Below, piece by piece: positions 51,944 to 60,760 of a DNA stretch of 64,000 bases (its first letter is position 1; each line of letters starts with the position of its first letter). Origin of the DNA: Paramicrobacterium sp051513965 (GTDB taxonomy: Bacteria > Actinomycetota > Actinomycetes > Actinomycetales > Microbacteriaceae); assembly GCF_051513965.1 (NCBI RefSeq), contig NZ_CP195847.1, positions 2,914,001-2,978,000 on the forward strand, given 5' to 3'. The notes under the pieces are model-generated. The model was not told the DNA's origin and did no database searches. It saw only the letters and a program-made list of their open reading frames with translations. The position numbers were made by a program, and so were the translations under genes.

Positions 51944-52792
51944 CTACTGCAACTCGACATAGAACGTGTCGTCAGCCAGCGATGACTTCACCATCCAGAG
52001 CCCGTCCGCGACCGTCTCAGCATCATCAGACGAACCGCCTCCGGGCAGAACCGGAACGACGACATCGACGGTCTCGCTGTCACCGGGGTCCATCGATTCC
52101 AGCTCAGCAAACGACGTCCCCGGCGTCTCAATGTCACTCGACGGCGTCGCCCACAGCTCGTCACCCGTCGGCGACAGATACCCGAAGCTCAGCTCCATGA
52201 GAGGCACAAGCGAAGGCTCCTCACCGTCATACTCGAGCGTCACCTCAAGCAGTGCATACTGCGGAATCTCGTCCTCCGGCAGCCCATCCGTGTAGGGATT
52301 GTCGATCTGATCATTCGCATCGAGCTCCGCACTCGTGATCGTGACCGACCACGAACCACCCTCAGATCGCGGCACCTCGAACGTCTGCCCAACCACAAAC
52401 GGCGATTCTTCCGTGCCCGACCCCTCCGTGGGGCCGACCGGAGTGGGCGACGCCGTCGCAGACGGCCGGTCGTCGTTGAGTTCCGAATTCTGCACGGCGA
52501 GCACAGCCCACACGAGACCCGCCATCATGTACACGACCGTCATCACGATCGACAGAATGACCGCCACCGACGAGAGAACGATTCCGGTGATCGCCATGCC
52601 GCGTCCGGCCAGCCGCCTCGCAAGCGCGATGATGCCGAGCACGAGGCCGACGATCGCGGCGATCCAGCTCACCATTCCAACAATCGGCACGAACGCAAGA
52701 ATGACGGTAATGATTCCGAGCAGCAGCGCCCACACCGCCATGGTGCGGGATCCGGCCTGCGGATTCGACTGTTCACTGTTGATTGGATTCAC
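51944..52792 (-). CDS. DUF4190-like membrane protein with DUF4352-like domain
   Basis: A protein of 282 residues. Hydrophobic segments VWALLLGIITVILAFVPIVGM, IAAIVGLVLGIIALARR and GIVLSSVAVILSIVMTVVYMMAGLVWAVL are followed by a Ser/Thr/Pro spacer and an outer domain (SWSVTITSAELDAND). It is the same architecture as the gene at 47913. The GTG at 52792 overlaps the stop of the siderophore ATPase by 4 bp (GTGA), so it may belong to that operon. An ATG at 52741 is an alternative start. Confidence 0.75.
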   Translation of the reverse strand: MNPINSEQSNPQAGSRTMAVWALLLGIITVILAFVPIVGMVSWIAAIVGLVLGIIALARRLAGRGMAITGIVLSSVAVILSIVMTVVYMMAGLVWAVLAVQNSELNDDRPSATASPTPVGPTEGSGTEESPFVVGQTFEVPRSEGGSWSVTITSAELDANDQIDNPYTDGLPEDEIPQYALLEVTLEYDGEEPSLVPLMELSFGYLSPTGDELWATPSSDIETPGTSFAELESMDPGDSETVDVVVPVLPGGGSSDDAETVADGLWMVKSSLADDTFYVELQ

Positions 52793-53628
52793 CCTTCAAC
52801 AGTGCCATAATCGGATGCCGCACGCGCGAGCGGCACGATCATCGGCGTTCCGCTCTGAGGGTCCCGCGCGACCTCACACGACAGGTCGAAGACCTCGCGA
52901 ACGAGGTCAGCTCCAGCATCCCCGCCACCCAGAATGTCCTCTGGACTCCCCTGCGCACACACCGCACCGTGACGCATCACGACGAGGTGGTCGGCATACC
53001 GCGCAGCCTGATTCAGATCGTGCAGCACCGCCACGACGCTGCGGCCCGCCGCGGTCATGTCTCGGCAGAGGTAGAGAATATCGATCTGATGCGCGATATC
53101 GAGAAACGACGTCGGCTCATCGAGCAGCACATGCGGGGTCTCCTGCGCGAGGATCATCGCGATCCAAGCGCGTTGCCGCTGTCCGCCGGAGAGCTCTGCG
53201 AGAGCGGCATCCTCATATTCTGCGACCCCCGTCAGGCGCATCGCCCTCTCGATCGCCTCATCGTCACCCGGCACCCATTGGCGCAGAGGTGAGTGATAGG
53301 GATGCCGGCCACGGCCGACGAGGCTTCGCACGGTGACGCCGTCCGGCAGCACAGGGTCCTGCGGCAGAAACGCGAGCTCCCGAGCGAGCTGCTTCGGCCG
53401 CCACGCACTGAGCGGGCGACCATCGAGAAGCACACGCCCCTCACGCGGACGCAGCGTGCGCGCGAGCGTGCGCACGAGCGTCGACTTGCCGCATCCGTTC
53501 GGCCCGACGATCGCAGTGAACGCGCCGACCGGCAGGGTGAGACTGAGACCGGAGAGCACGGGCACGTCGCCGTACCCAACGACGAGGTTCTCAGCGCAGA
53601 GGCCCTGCTGCTCAAGGTTCTGGGTCAT
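52789..53628 (-). CDS. iron-siderophore ABC transporter ATPase
   Basis: An ATPase of 279 residues in the FecE/FhuC group. Walker A is GPNGCGKST, the signature is LSGGQRQRAWIAM, Walker B is HVLLDEPTSFLDI, and the switch is VLHDLNQA. It drives uptake of ferric siderophores through the two FecCD permeases encoded upstream. The ATG at 53628 overlaps the permease stop by 4 bp; an ATG 18 bases earlier is possible but lies inside the permease gene. Confidence 0.93.
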   Translation of the reverse strand: MTQNLEQQGLCAENLVVGYGDVPVLSGLSLTLPVGAFTAIVGPNGCGKSTLVRTLARTLRPREGRVLLDGRPLSAWRPKQLARELAFLPQDPVLPDGVTVRSLVGRGRHPYHSPLRQWVPGDDEAIERAMRLTGVAEYEDAALAELSGGQRQRAWIAMILAQETPHVLLDEPTSFLDIAHQIDILYLCRDMTAAGRSVVAVLHDLNQAARYADHLVVMRHGAVCAQGSPEDILGGGDAGADLVREVFDLSCEVARDPQSGTPMIVPLARAASDYGTVEG

Positions 53629-54659
53629 ACGCGTGCCTTTCTCCATACGGTCGTCAGCAGGTAGGCAAGGTAGATGCCGCCGAGCCCCGCCGTGACGACG
53701 CCGACCGGCAGATCCTCGACGATCGGCGCCTGCTGCACAAGCAGATCGGATGCCGCGACGAGCAGCGCGCCCACAACAGCCGCCACCGTCAGGTTCGGCC
53801 CCGGAGCGCGCGTGAGCCGCCGAGCGATGTGGGGCGCGGTGAGCGCGACGAAGACGATGGGGCCGGATGCCGCGACCGCAGCGGCCGACAGCAGGACGGA
53901 CAGCACGATCGCCGCGGTCCGCGTCTGGCGGGACTGCGCGCCCAGAGCATCCGTGAGTGAGTCGCCCATATCGGTGACGGCAAGGCGGTGGCCGAGCGGG
54001 ATCACCAGGGGAACCAGAACCGCGAGGGCGACCCAGATCTGCGCGGCGTGCCCCATGTCGCGAGAACCGAGGGAGCCGACGATGTACGCCGCGAGCTCGC
54101 TGCCCTGGTCACGAAGCATCACGGCGACGATGTACTGGGTCACTGCGGTCGCCATCGCCGCGACCCCGATGCCGGTGACGATCAGCCGTGCCGGTGACGA
54201 GAATCCCGTGCCCGTCGCCACGTAGACGAGCCCGATGGCGACGCCCGCTCCGAGAACGGCGCCGACCGGTGCGGGGACGACTCCGGGGAGCATCAGCGTC
54301 GCGACAGCGACCCCTGCACCCGCGCCGGAACTGAGCCCGATCACGTCGGGGCTTCCGAGCGGGTTGCGCGTCACCGTCTGGAACAGGGCGCCCGCGATGC
54401 CGAGGGCGACACCGACTCCGGCGGCGACGAGGAGCCTCGGGCCGCGGATGCGTTCGAGCACGAACGACGTCGTGACGTCGGCATCCCCTTGAATCGCCGT
54501 GAGGAGCCCCGCAGGGGTGACCCCGAGCTCACCGATCGCGAGCGTCAGCCAGGCGACGACGAGCAGTGTGACGACGAGCGCACTGACGACGCCGATCGTC
54601 CGCCGGCGGAACGGCAGCGCCACCGCCCCCGCACGCACCCATCGCACATCGTCGCTCAT
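53625..54659 (-). CDS. iron-siderophore ABC permease (FecCD type)
   Basis: A permease of 344 residues with 9-10 predicted membrane segments. The FecCD pattern is seen in ERIRGPRLLVAAGVGVALGIAGALFQTVTRNPLGSPDVIGLSSGAG and GPIVFVALTAPHIARRL. It is one half of the permease dimer. It overlaps both neighbours by 4 bp (ATGA type junctions), so its synthesis is coupled with theirs. Confidence 0.94.
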   Translation of the reverse strand: MSDDVRWVRAGAVALPFRRRTIGVVSALVVTLLVVAWLTLAIGELGVTPAGLLTAIQGDADVTTSFVLERIRGPRLLVAAGVGVALGIAGALFQTVTRNPLGSPDVIGLSSGAGAGVAVATLMLPGVVPAPVGAVLGAGVAIGLVYVATGTGFSSPARLIVTGIGVAAMATAVTQYIVAVMLRDQGSELAAYIVGSLGSRDMGHAAQIWVALAVLVPLVIPLGHRLAVTDMGDSLTDALGAQSRQTRTAAIVLSVLLSAAAVAASGPIVFVALTAPHIARRLTRAPGPNLTVAAVVGALLVAASDLLVQQAPIVEDLPVGVVTAGLGGIYLAYLLTTVWRKARV

Positions 54660-55699
54660 GCGATCACCTTTCCGCGACGCACGGCCGCGAGCAGGAAGGG
54701 CGCCCCGATGAACGCCGTCACGACGCCCACCATGAGTTCGTTGGGGCGCACGATCACCCGGGCGACGATGTCAGCCGCGATCAGCAGCGCAGCCCCGAGA
54801 ACGAACGAGACCGGGAGCTGCCAGCGGTGCTCTGTGCCGACCGCCGCGCGGACGATGTGCGGAACGGCGAGGCCGACGAACGCGATGGGGCCGGCCGCCG
54901 CGGTGGCCGCCGCCGCGAGCAGGGTAGCCGCGGCGATGCCGAGCATGCGCACGAGGGGCACGCGCACGCCCTGTGCCGTGGCGAGTTCGTCGCCGAGCGC
55001 GAGCGCGTCAAGCGACGACGAGAGCACGAGCGCGAGCACCGCACCGAGCACAGCCGCGGGTGCCACGGCGCGCAGCGTGTCGAAGTCGGCGCCCGCGAGC
55101 GAGCCGACCACCCAGTGTCGGTACGAGTCGAAGACGTCTGGCCTCGCAAGCACCATGCCCTGGATGTACGCACCGAGCACCGCGGAGAGCACGGCCCCCG
55201 CGAGGATCAACGGCACGACGCTCTCGCTGCCCGAACGTCGCCCCAGCGCCACGACGGCCACAACCGCGACAACCGCTCCGGGCAGCGCAACCCACACAGT
55301 CGTGTCGCCGCCGGAGAACCCGAAGAACGCCGTCGCCGTGACCACCGCGGCGGCGGCCCCGACGTTCACCCCGAGAAGCCCCGGCTCACCCAGCGGGTTG
55401 CGGGTGATTCCCTGAACGATGACACCGGATGCCGCAAGAGCCGCGCCCACGAGAGCGCCGAGCACCGTGCGCGCGACGCGCGAATCGACGACCGCCCGCA
55501 CGTACTCGTCACCGCCGCCGAGCAGCACCGGCACGACGTCGCCGAGACCCGTCGCTTTGCTTCCGGCGAACAGACTCACGAGCACCGTCAGCACGAGCAG
55601 GGCAATCGACCCCACGAGCACGCCGAGCGCCCGGGGCACGCGCGTGCGGCGTCCCCGGGCATTGGCGCTCGTGCGCGGCGCGGTCTCGGTGAGCGTCAC
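54656..55699 (-). CDS. iron-siderophore ABC permease (FecCD type)
   Basis: A permease of 347 residues, homologous to the neighbour at 53625. RVARTVLGALVGAALAASGVIVQGITRNPLGEPGLLGVNVGAA and AGPIAFVGLAVPHIVRA are the family marks. It overlaps the binding-protein stop at 55699-55696 and the next permease start at 54659-54656. The order (binding protein, permease, permease, ATPase) is the usual one for catecholate or hydroxamate siderophore uptake. Confidence 0.94.
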   Translation of the reverse strand: MTLTETAPRTSANARGRRTRVPRALGVLVGSIALLVLTVLVSLFAGSKATGLGDVVPVLLGGGDEYVRAVVDSRVARTVLGALVGAALAASGVIVQGITRNPLGEPGLLGVNVGAAAAVVTATAFFGFSGGDTTVWVALPGAVVAVVAVVALGRRSGSESVVPLILAGAVLSAVLGAYIQGMVLARPDVFDSYRHWVVGSLAGADFDTLRAVAPAAVLGAVLALVLSSSLDALALGDELATAQGVRVPLVRMLGIAAATLLAAAATAAAGPIAFVGLAVPHIVRAAVGTEHRWQLPVSFVLGAALLIAADIVARVIVRPNELMVGVVTAFIGAPFLLAAVRRGKVIA

Positions 55700-56715
55700 C
55701 GGTCGAGGTGCGAGATCGCCTCGTCGATGAGCGGAACGTAACGCTCGAGCACCCAGGGCACCGTGAGCGGGTTGATCATAGAGGATGCCGTCACGAAGGA
55801 CTGGTCCTCCGCGGCGACGACGGAGCCTCGCTCGATCGCCGGGATCGACGCGTACAGTGGCTGCGCCTCGATCTCCGTGCGGTTGTCGGCATCGGAGTAG
55901 AACGTGAAGATCAGATCGGAATCGGCCAGCATGTCGGCGTTCTCGAGTCCGATCACCGCGGAGTCAGTGCCCTCGACCTCGTATTCGTCGAGCTCGTCGA
56001 CGACGGGATCCACCGTGAGACCGAGCGTGCGGACCATGGCGACGCGCTGCTCGTTCTTGAGGAAGACGCCGAGAGTTCCCGGTCCGTCGTTGTAGATGTA
56101 CGAGAACGTGACGTCGGCGTACTCCGGCTTCGTCGCGGCATCCAGCTGAGACTTCACGTCGTCGACCAGGTCAGCGGCCTTGTCTGGAATACCGAGGGCC
56201 TTGCCGATCGTCTCGATCTGCTGGTCCCACGTGATCGTCCACGGCTGCTCGGGGTATGCGACCGTCGGCGCAATGTCGGAGAGCAGTTCATACTGGTCCT
56301 TCGTGATGCCGGACCACGGGGCGAGAATCAGGTCGGGTTCGAGCGTGAGGATCGCCTCCGTATCGAGCTCGGTTCCGCCCGCGAACTGGGTCGGCAGGTC
56401 AGCGCCCTGCTCGTCGAGTTCCTCGTGAATCCAGGGTAGGTAACCGGTCTCATCGCTGCCCCAGGGATACTCCTCCATGCCGACCGGTACGGTGCCGAGA
56501 GCGATCGCAGTCTCGGCCGACCCCATGCCGAGAGTGACGATGCGCTCAGGCTTTTCCGTGATCTCCGCGGCGCCGAGTGCGTGGGTGATCGTCACGGGTT
56601 CGAACGAGGAGTCACCGTTCTTCTCAGCGGCGTCGCCGGAGCTCGAGCACGATACGACGGTCAGTGAGAGGCCGATGGCCGCCGCCGCTGCGACGAATCG
56701 TCGGATGAAAGGCAC
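55696..56715 (-). CDS. iron-siderophore substrate-binding lipoprotein
   Basis: A binding protein of 339 residues. The lipobox VVSC puts the lipidated Cys at residue 23. The family pattern of class III binding proteins follows: KPERIVTLGMGSAETAIALG, LEPDLILAPWSG and the C-terminal AIERGSVVAAEDQSF region. It captures a ferric siderophore outside the membrane. It is the first gene of the operon that runs to 52789, and a DtxR-type box lies 49-67 bp upstream of its start. Confidence 0.93.
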   Translation of the reverse strand: MPFIRRFVAAAAAIGLSLTVVSCSSSGDAAEKNGDSSFEPVTITHALGAAEITEKPERIVTLGMGSAETAIALGTVPVGMEEYPWGSDETGYLPWIHEELDEQGADLPTQFAGGTELDTEAILTLEPDLILAPWSGITKDQYELLSDIAPTVAYPEQPWTITWDQQIETIGKALGIPDKAADLVDDVKSQLDAATKPEYADVTFSYIYNDGPGTLGVFLKNEQRVAMVRTLGLTVDPVVDELDEYEVEGTDSAVIGLENADMLADSDLIFTFYSDADNRTEIEAQPLYASIPAIERGSVVAAEDQSFVTASSMINPLTVPWVLERYVPLIDEAISHLDR

Positions 56716-56763
56716 AGAACTGCTCCAAAGAATGTCGATTGGGTATCACGTGCCGAACAGCAC

Positions 56764-56782
56764 TTAGGTAAGGCTAACCGAT
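56764..56782. promoter_or_regulatory. DtxR/IdeR iron box
   Basis: The 19-bp site starts TTAGGTAAGGCTAACC and matches the known actinobacterial iron-box consensus (TTAGGTTAGGCTAACCTAA) at 16 of 19 positions. It lies upstream of the siderophore operon and overlaps the stop codon of the PIG-L gene. Iron-replete repression by a DtxR/IdeR protein is expected. Confidence 0.85.
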
Positions 56783-57682
56783 ACTCGCCGGTCGCGAAAC
56801 CGGAAACTCCTCCACCAGTCGGAGTCCCACCGACGTCTCGATCGGAGTCCGCTGCCCACCCGAGTGCACAACGTCGTCTCCGGAAACCGTCACCTGCGAG
56901 GCATGGTGTGCCAGTGCACGTTTTACTTGGTCGAGTCGCTGATCGAGGTCGTACCAGACGGCTGGCTCGCCGGCATCCCGAGCTTCATCGATGGTCGAGC
57001 GGTCGCTGATGATTTCAGCAAAACGGATGCCGCAGAGCTGCGCGGCCTTGTGAGCGATCTCGCGCGCGCGAACGTGATCCGGGTGCCCGTAGCCACCGAT
57101 CTCGTTGTAGCTGACGACCAGATCGGGCGCTGGTGCGCTGGCGTCGCCGGCGTTCTCGAGTGCTCGCAGCAGCGTGACAAGGTCCGCCACCTCGCCAGCC
57201 GTGTCCATGGAGGTGAGCGCGTTCGCCGGGGCATCCTCTGCTGGCCCCGCCAGACCCTCACGCACCCAACGCATGCCGGAGTCTTCGTACACACGTGCCT
57301 CAGACCCCGCCGCGCGCGCCGGAGGCATGCCGAGCCAGACGTGTCGCGTGACACCGAGCACCCCGAGTGCACCCGCCAGCTCCGTCTCGCGATGAGCGGC
57401 GAACTCGGCTGTCCCCTCGAGGTGCGACAGCGGGCCGGCGACCACTTCGCCCCGTTCACCGCGCGTGCAGGTCACGAGGGTGACCGTCACTCCGCGGTCG
57501 ACGAGCTCGGCCATGAGAGCGCCTGTGGCCAGCGTCTCGTCATCGGGGTGCGCGTGCACGAATACGACGTGCTGCGCGTCAGGCCACGTGGGCGACGCTG
57601 TTCGGTCTGCGGCGGCCCCGTTCGATGTTCCGTCTGGCGCTCCACGAGCCGCTGTGCCTGCCGGCATCCGACCGCCGCTCAC
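56774..57682 (-). CDS. PIG-L family deacetylase (MshB/Mca-like)
   Basis: A zinc deacetylase of 302 residues. The zinc motif AHPDDE follows VVFVHAHPDDETLATGALM, and GGYGHPDHVRAREI gives the third ligand. In actinobacteria this family includes MshB, which deacetylates GlcNAc-inositol in mycothiol synthesis, and Mca. The first 30 residues are a disordered extension. The GTG at 57682 overlaps the glycosyltransferase stop by 4 bp and has GGGAGG upstream, which decides the start. Together with the MshA-like neighbour it suggests a mycothiol or related glycosyl-thiol pathway. Confidence 0.88.
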   Translation of the reverse strand: MSGGRMPAGTAARGAPDGTSNGAAADRTASPTWPDAQHVVFVHAHPDDETLATGALMAELVDRGVTVTLVTCTRGERGEVVAGPLSHLEGTAEFAAHRETELAGALGVLGVTRHVWLGMPPARAAGSEARVYEDSGMRWVREGLAGPAEDAPANALTSMDTAGEVADLVTLLRALENAGDASAPAPDLVVSYNEIGGYGHPDHVRAREIAHKAAQLCGIRFAEIISDRSTIDEARDAGEPAVWYDLDQRLDQVKRALAHHASQVTVSGDDVVHSGGQRTPIETSVGLRLVEEFPVSRPASIG

Positions 57683-58893
57683 GCGGACCTCCCGAGCAGG
57701 TTCTCGTACACCTGAACCGTCGCGCGCGCCGTGCGCCCCCATGTGAACTCGAGCGCTCGCTGGCGTCCCGCAGCGCCGAGCTCCGCGCGTCGAGCGCTGT
57801 CACGCAGCAGTGTCGAGATCGTACCCGCCCATGCGCCCGGCTCGCGCACGGGCACGACGATGCCCGTGACGCCGTCGACCACCGCCTCACGCAGCCCGCC
57901 GGCATCCGCTGCGACCACCGGCGTCGCGCACGCCTGCGCTTCGAGCGCGATGAGCCCGAAGGTCTCCGAGTGCGATGGCACGAGAGCAAGGCTCGCGCCG
58001 CGCAGCAGGTCCGCGAGCGCGTCACGGGTCTGCGGGCCGATGAAGTGCACCCGTCCGCCGACCCCCAGCCGATCGGCCAGGGCGCGCAGTTCGTCCGGGT
58101 AGGCGTCGTAGCCGCTCGTCGCCCCTCCCGAGACGATGAGGTCGGGGCGCAGGGATGACGGCAACTCGGCGAGCGCCTCGATCGCCAGGTCAAGGCCCTT
58201 GAGCGGTTCGAGGCGTGCGGCGGCGGCAAGGTAACCGGCGCCGTGTGTGACGGCATCCGCGTGTTGTGGTGATGAACCAGGAAGCTCCGCTGGCGCGAAC
58301 TGCTCCGCGTCGACGCCGGGCTGCACCGTGAACACGCGCGTCGGCTCTGCGCCGAGGCGTCCGACCACGGTTTCACGCTCAGCATCACTGACCGTCACGA
58401 TGGCGTCGGATTCTCGGGCGAGACGCGCTTCGCCGTCCAGGCGCCCGGGTGACTCGGGGCGTTCGCCCTCTGACAGCGGGGTCGATTGCGCAGCGGCGAT
58501 CGAGTGGAAGCTCTGCACGTGCGGGATGCCGTGGTGGTGCGCCAGCTCGAGGGCGGCCATTCCGCTGAACCAGTGGTGCGAGTGGATGATGTCGTAGGGG
58601 CCAAGGTGGCGCAGCGCATCGGCGAACTCGTCGATGTACTGTTCGTGGTCGGCCTTGATGCGCGGTTCGGCCGGACCGGCGTGGATCTGACGCAGCGTGA
58701 CGCCGGGGGCCAGACGCACGGCATCCGGCGTCGTCGCGGATGTGCGGCGCGTCAGCACCTCCACGTTGTGGCCCAGTTCGGCGAGCGCGAGTGCGGTGTG
58801 CTTGACGGCGACGTTCATGCCTCCGACATCGCCGGTGCCCGGGTCATCGCCCGGCGACGTGTGCAGGCTCACGAGAGCGAGTCGGAGTGACAT
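57679..58893 (-). CDS. MshA-like glycosyltransferase (GT4)
   Basis: A retaining GT-B glycosyltransferase of 404 residues. The N-terminal GDVGGMNVAVKHTALALAELGHNVEVLTRR and the C-terminal nucleotide-sugar site LALVPSHSETFGLIALEAQACATPVVAADAGGLREAV are those of MshA, which joins GlcNAc to inositol phosphate in the first step of mycothiol synthesis. The DIIHSHHWFSG segment is also typical. Sucrose-phosphate-synthase-like GT4 enzymes share these motifs, so the gene symbol is left blank. It is coupled to the deacetylase. Confidence 0.85.
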   Translation of the reverse strand: MSLRLALVSLHTSPGDDPGTGDVGGMNVAVKHTALALAELGHNVEVLTRRTSATTPDAVRLAPGVTLRQIHAGPAEPRIKADHEQYIDEFADALRHLGPYDIIHSHHWFSGMAALELAHHHGIPHVQSFHSIAAAQSTPLSEGERPESPGRLDGEARLARESDAIVTVSDAERETVVGRLGAEPTRVFTVQPGVDAEQFAPAELPGSSPQHADAVTHGAGYLAAAARLEPLKGLDLAIEALAELPSSLRPDLIVSGGATSGYDAYPDELRALADRLGVGGRVHFIGPQTRDALADLLRGASLALVPSHSETFGLIALEAQACATPVVAADAGGLREAVVDGVTGIVVPVREPGAWAGTISTLLRDSARRAELGAAGRQRALEFTWGRTARATVQVYENLLGRSA

Positions 58894-58933
58894 GACTCAA
58901 GGGTAGTGCGCGGATCTGTGCACCCTTGTACTC

Positions 58934-59004
58934 ACTGCGCTGCAGTTTCGGACGTGCGCTACTGAAATTCCTGTAGCGCAAGCCCGAACAAATAGCGCGG
59001 TGGG
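58934..59004. repeat. dispersed palindrome family B, copy 4
   Basis: The right arm is complete (CCTGTAGCGCAAGCCCGAAC then AAATAGCGCGG), while the left arm is degenerate (TTTCGGACGTGCGCTACTG). It stands between the MshA-like and PLP-enzyme genes, both on the minus strand. Confidence 0.88.
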
Positions 59005-59016
59005 AGGAGAGGGAGG

Positions 59017-60228
59017 CTAGCGCGGGCCGAAGGTGGCGTCCAGCGCGGCATCCAGGTCGGCGATGATGTCTGCCGGATCCTCAAGACCGACCGAGAAGCG
59101 CAGGTGGCCGTACGTCTTGAACTCATCCGGATAGTACTGCACTCGCGGCCCCGTCGTTCCGACGTGCACGATGAGCGACTCGTCATGCCCGATCGAGACG
59201 GCAGAGGTCACGAGCCGCAGATTGGAGACGAACCGGTTCTGCGTGTCAGGATCGCCATCGACGGCGAACGCCAGCACACCGCCGAAGCCACGGTCTCCGA
59301 ACTGACGCTTCGCCAGTTCGTGCTGCGGATGCGACTCCAGCCCCGGATACGCCACGTACGCGACCCGCGGATCCGCCTCGAGGTGCCGCGCAACGACCTC
59401 CGCGTTCGCCAGGTGCTGACGCAGCCGCAGAGGCAACGTCACCGACCCGCGCGTGATGAGCCACGCATTGAACGGCGAAATCGTTCCGCCGACGTCGACC
59501 ATCGCCTCCGCCTTGATCTTCGCGACGAGCTCAGCACTGCCGATGACCGCTCCGCCCATCGCGTCACCGTGGCCGTTGATGTACTTCGTGAGCGAGTGCA
59601 CCACGAGGTCGGCACCGAGTTCGAGCGGGCGAAGCAGGGGCGGTGGCGTGAACGTCGAATCGACGGTCAGCAGAGCCCCCGCCGCGTGTGCGATCTCGGC
59701 GATCGCCGCGATGTCGGTGACCTTCGTCGTGGGGTTGCCGATGGCTTCGACGTGCACAAGCTTCGTGTTCGGCCGGATCGCCGCCCGAACGGCATCCGGA
59801 TCACTCGAATCGACGAACGTCGCCTCGATGCCGTACTTCACCGGCAGCAGATCGGTGAACAGCTTCCAGATCGCCTCGTAGGTGACGTCTCCGACCACCG
59901 CGTGATCGCCGCTCGACAGGTAAGAGAAGAAGACCCCGTGGAGCGCCGCCACTCCGGAGGCGAGTACGACGGCATCCTCCCCACCCTCGAGCGTGGCGAG
60001 TTTGTGCTGCAGGGCCTCCTGATTGGTGCCCGTGTTGCGTGTGTATGTCTTGGTGTCGGTGTTCGACCAGCTCAGCGACGACGGATCGTACGGAAGGGCA
60101 TACGAATTCGCCATCACGATCGGCGTGCGAATCGCCTTCGACCCCTCGTCGACCCGGTTGCCCGCATGCACAGCCTGCGTCTGAAACGAGAGCGTCGAAG
60201 GGTCATGGGAATCAGGTCGCGTGGTCAT
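59017..60228 (-). CDS. Cys/Met-metabolism PLP enzyme (cystathionine gamma-synthase/lyase type)
   Basis: A fold-type I PLP enzyme of 403 residues. The PLP lysine is Lys215 in SLTKYINGHGDAMGG. QTQAVHAGNRVDEGSKAIRTPIVMANSY is the family start, and VLASGVAALHGVF and the VHVEAIGNPTTKVTDIAAIAEIAH segment are further marks. Members make or split cystathionine or add sulfide to O-acylhomoserine; the exact reaction cannot be fixed. It is near the mycothiol-like pair and, on the other strand, a SAM riboswitch, which points to sulfur amino acid metabolism. Confidence 0.9.
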   Translation of the reverse strand: MTTRPDSHDPSTLSFQTQAVHAGNRVDEGSKAIRTPIVMANSYALPYDPSSLSWSNTDTKTYTRNTGTNQEALQHKLATLEGGEDAVVLASGVAALHGVFFSYLSSGDHAVVGDVTYEAIWKLFTDLLPVKYGIEATFVDSSDPDAVRAAIRPNTKLVHVEAIGNPTTKVTDIAAIAEIAHAAGALLTVDSTFTPPPLLRPLELGADLVVHSLTKYINGHGDAMGGAVIGSAELVAKIKAEAMVDVGGTISPFNAWLITRGSVTLPLRLRQHLANAEVVARHLEADPRVAYVAYPGLESHPQHELAKRQFGDRGFGGVLAFAVDGDPDTQNRFVSNLRLVTSAVSIGHDESLIVHVGTTGPRVQYYPDEFKTYGHLRFSVGLEDPADIIADLDAALDATFGPR

Positions 60229-60296
60229 TCTTCAACGCTACGACCGGCAGACGCCATCGCCTCCCGTATTACGGAAGGTGAAGCGGATGCCGCGGC

Positions 60297-60479
60297 TCAG
60301 CGCTCGCTCGGCACCACGATCCACATCACGATGTAGATCACGAACTGCGGCCCCGGAAGCAGACAGCTCAGGATGGCCAGCAGCCGCACGGTCGTCGGTC
60401 TCATGTTGAAGCGCATCGCCAGTGCCGCACAGACACCGGCGATGACGCGGCCCCGTCGTGGGCGATACAGATTCGTCAT
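60297..60479 (-). CDS. PspC-domain small membrane protein
   Basis: A protein of 60 residues with LYRPRRGRVIAGVCAALAMRFNM and a single hydrophobic segment ending in IYIVMWIVVPSE. This is the minimal PspC domain, found in phage-shock and envelope-stress proteins. Many actinobacterial genomes have several free-standing copies of unknown role. It is 68 bp downstream of the PLP-enzyme start region and divergent from the riboswitch. Confidence 0.9.
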   Translation of the reverse strand: MTNLYRPRRGRVIAGVCAALAMRFNMRPTTVRLLAILSCLLPGPQFVIYIVMWIVVPSER

Positions 60480-60620
60480 GTCATCATCATGCGTCGCGCC
60501 ACCGGCATCCGCACGAATTTTCGCCCGAAATCAGACCTGGGAGGGAGCACGACACGACCACGGTATGAGCCTCACGTCATATTCGGTTCGGATGCCGCAA
60601 GCGTGCTTACAGTGTCTTCA

Positions 60621-60731
60621 GGTTCACGAGATGCAGCTTTCGGTACCTGGCCGGCTGCACGGCAACCCTGTCCATCGACTGGGGTGCCCCAGGGGGAGAA
60701 CCGGCGTCGGCAGACCGGCGCAAGTCGATGG
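60621..60731 (+). ncRNA. SAM-IV riboswitch
   Basis: P1 pairs GGTTC (60621-60625) with GAACC (60698-60702). P2 pairs TGCAGC (60632-60637) with GCTGCA (60654-60659) and is followed by the conserved CGGCAACCC (60660-60668). A GGGGTGCCCC hairpin lies at 60681-60690. CCATCGACT (60672-60680) is complementary over 9 bp to AGTCGATGG (60723-60731), after CCGGCGCAAG, which is the pseudoknot typical of SAM-IV. It senses S-adenosylmethionine. The downstream gene is unrecognised. Confidence 0.88.
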
Positions 60732-60745
60732 AGGCTCATGCCTCC
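60730..60745 (+). promoter_or_regulatory. expression-platform hairpin of the riboswitch
   Basis: GGAGGC-TCAT-GCCTCC is a perfect 6-bp hairpin directly 3' of the riboswitch. Its left arm shares bases with the pseudoknot partner, so the two structures can compete. It precedes the GAGAG ribosome-binding site of the next gene by 5 bp. Control of translation or of transcript stability is inferred. Confidence 0.6.
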
Positions 60746-60760
60746 GGGAAGAGAGACGAG

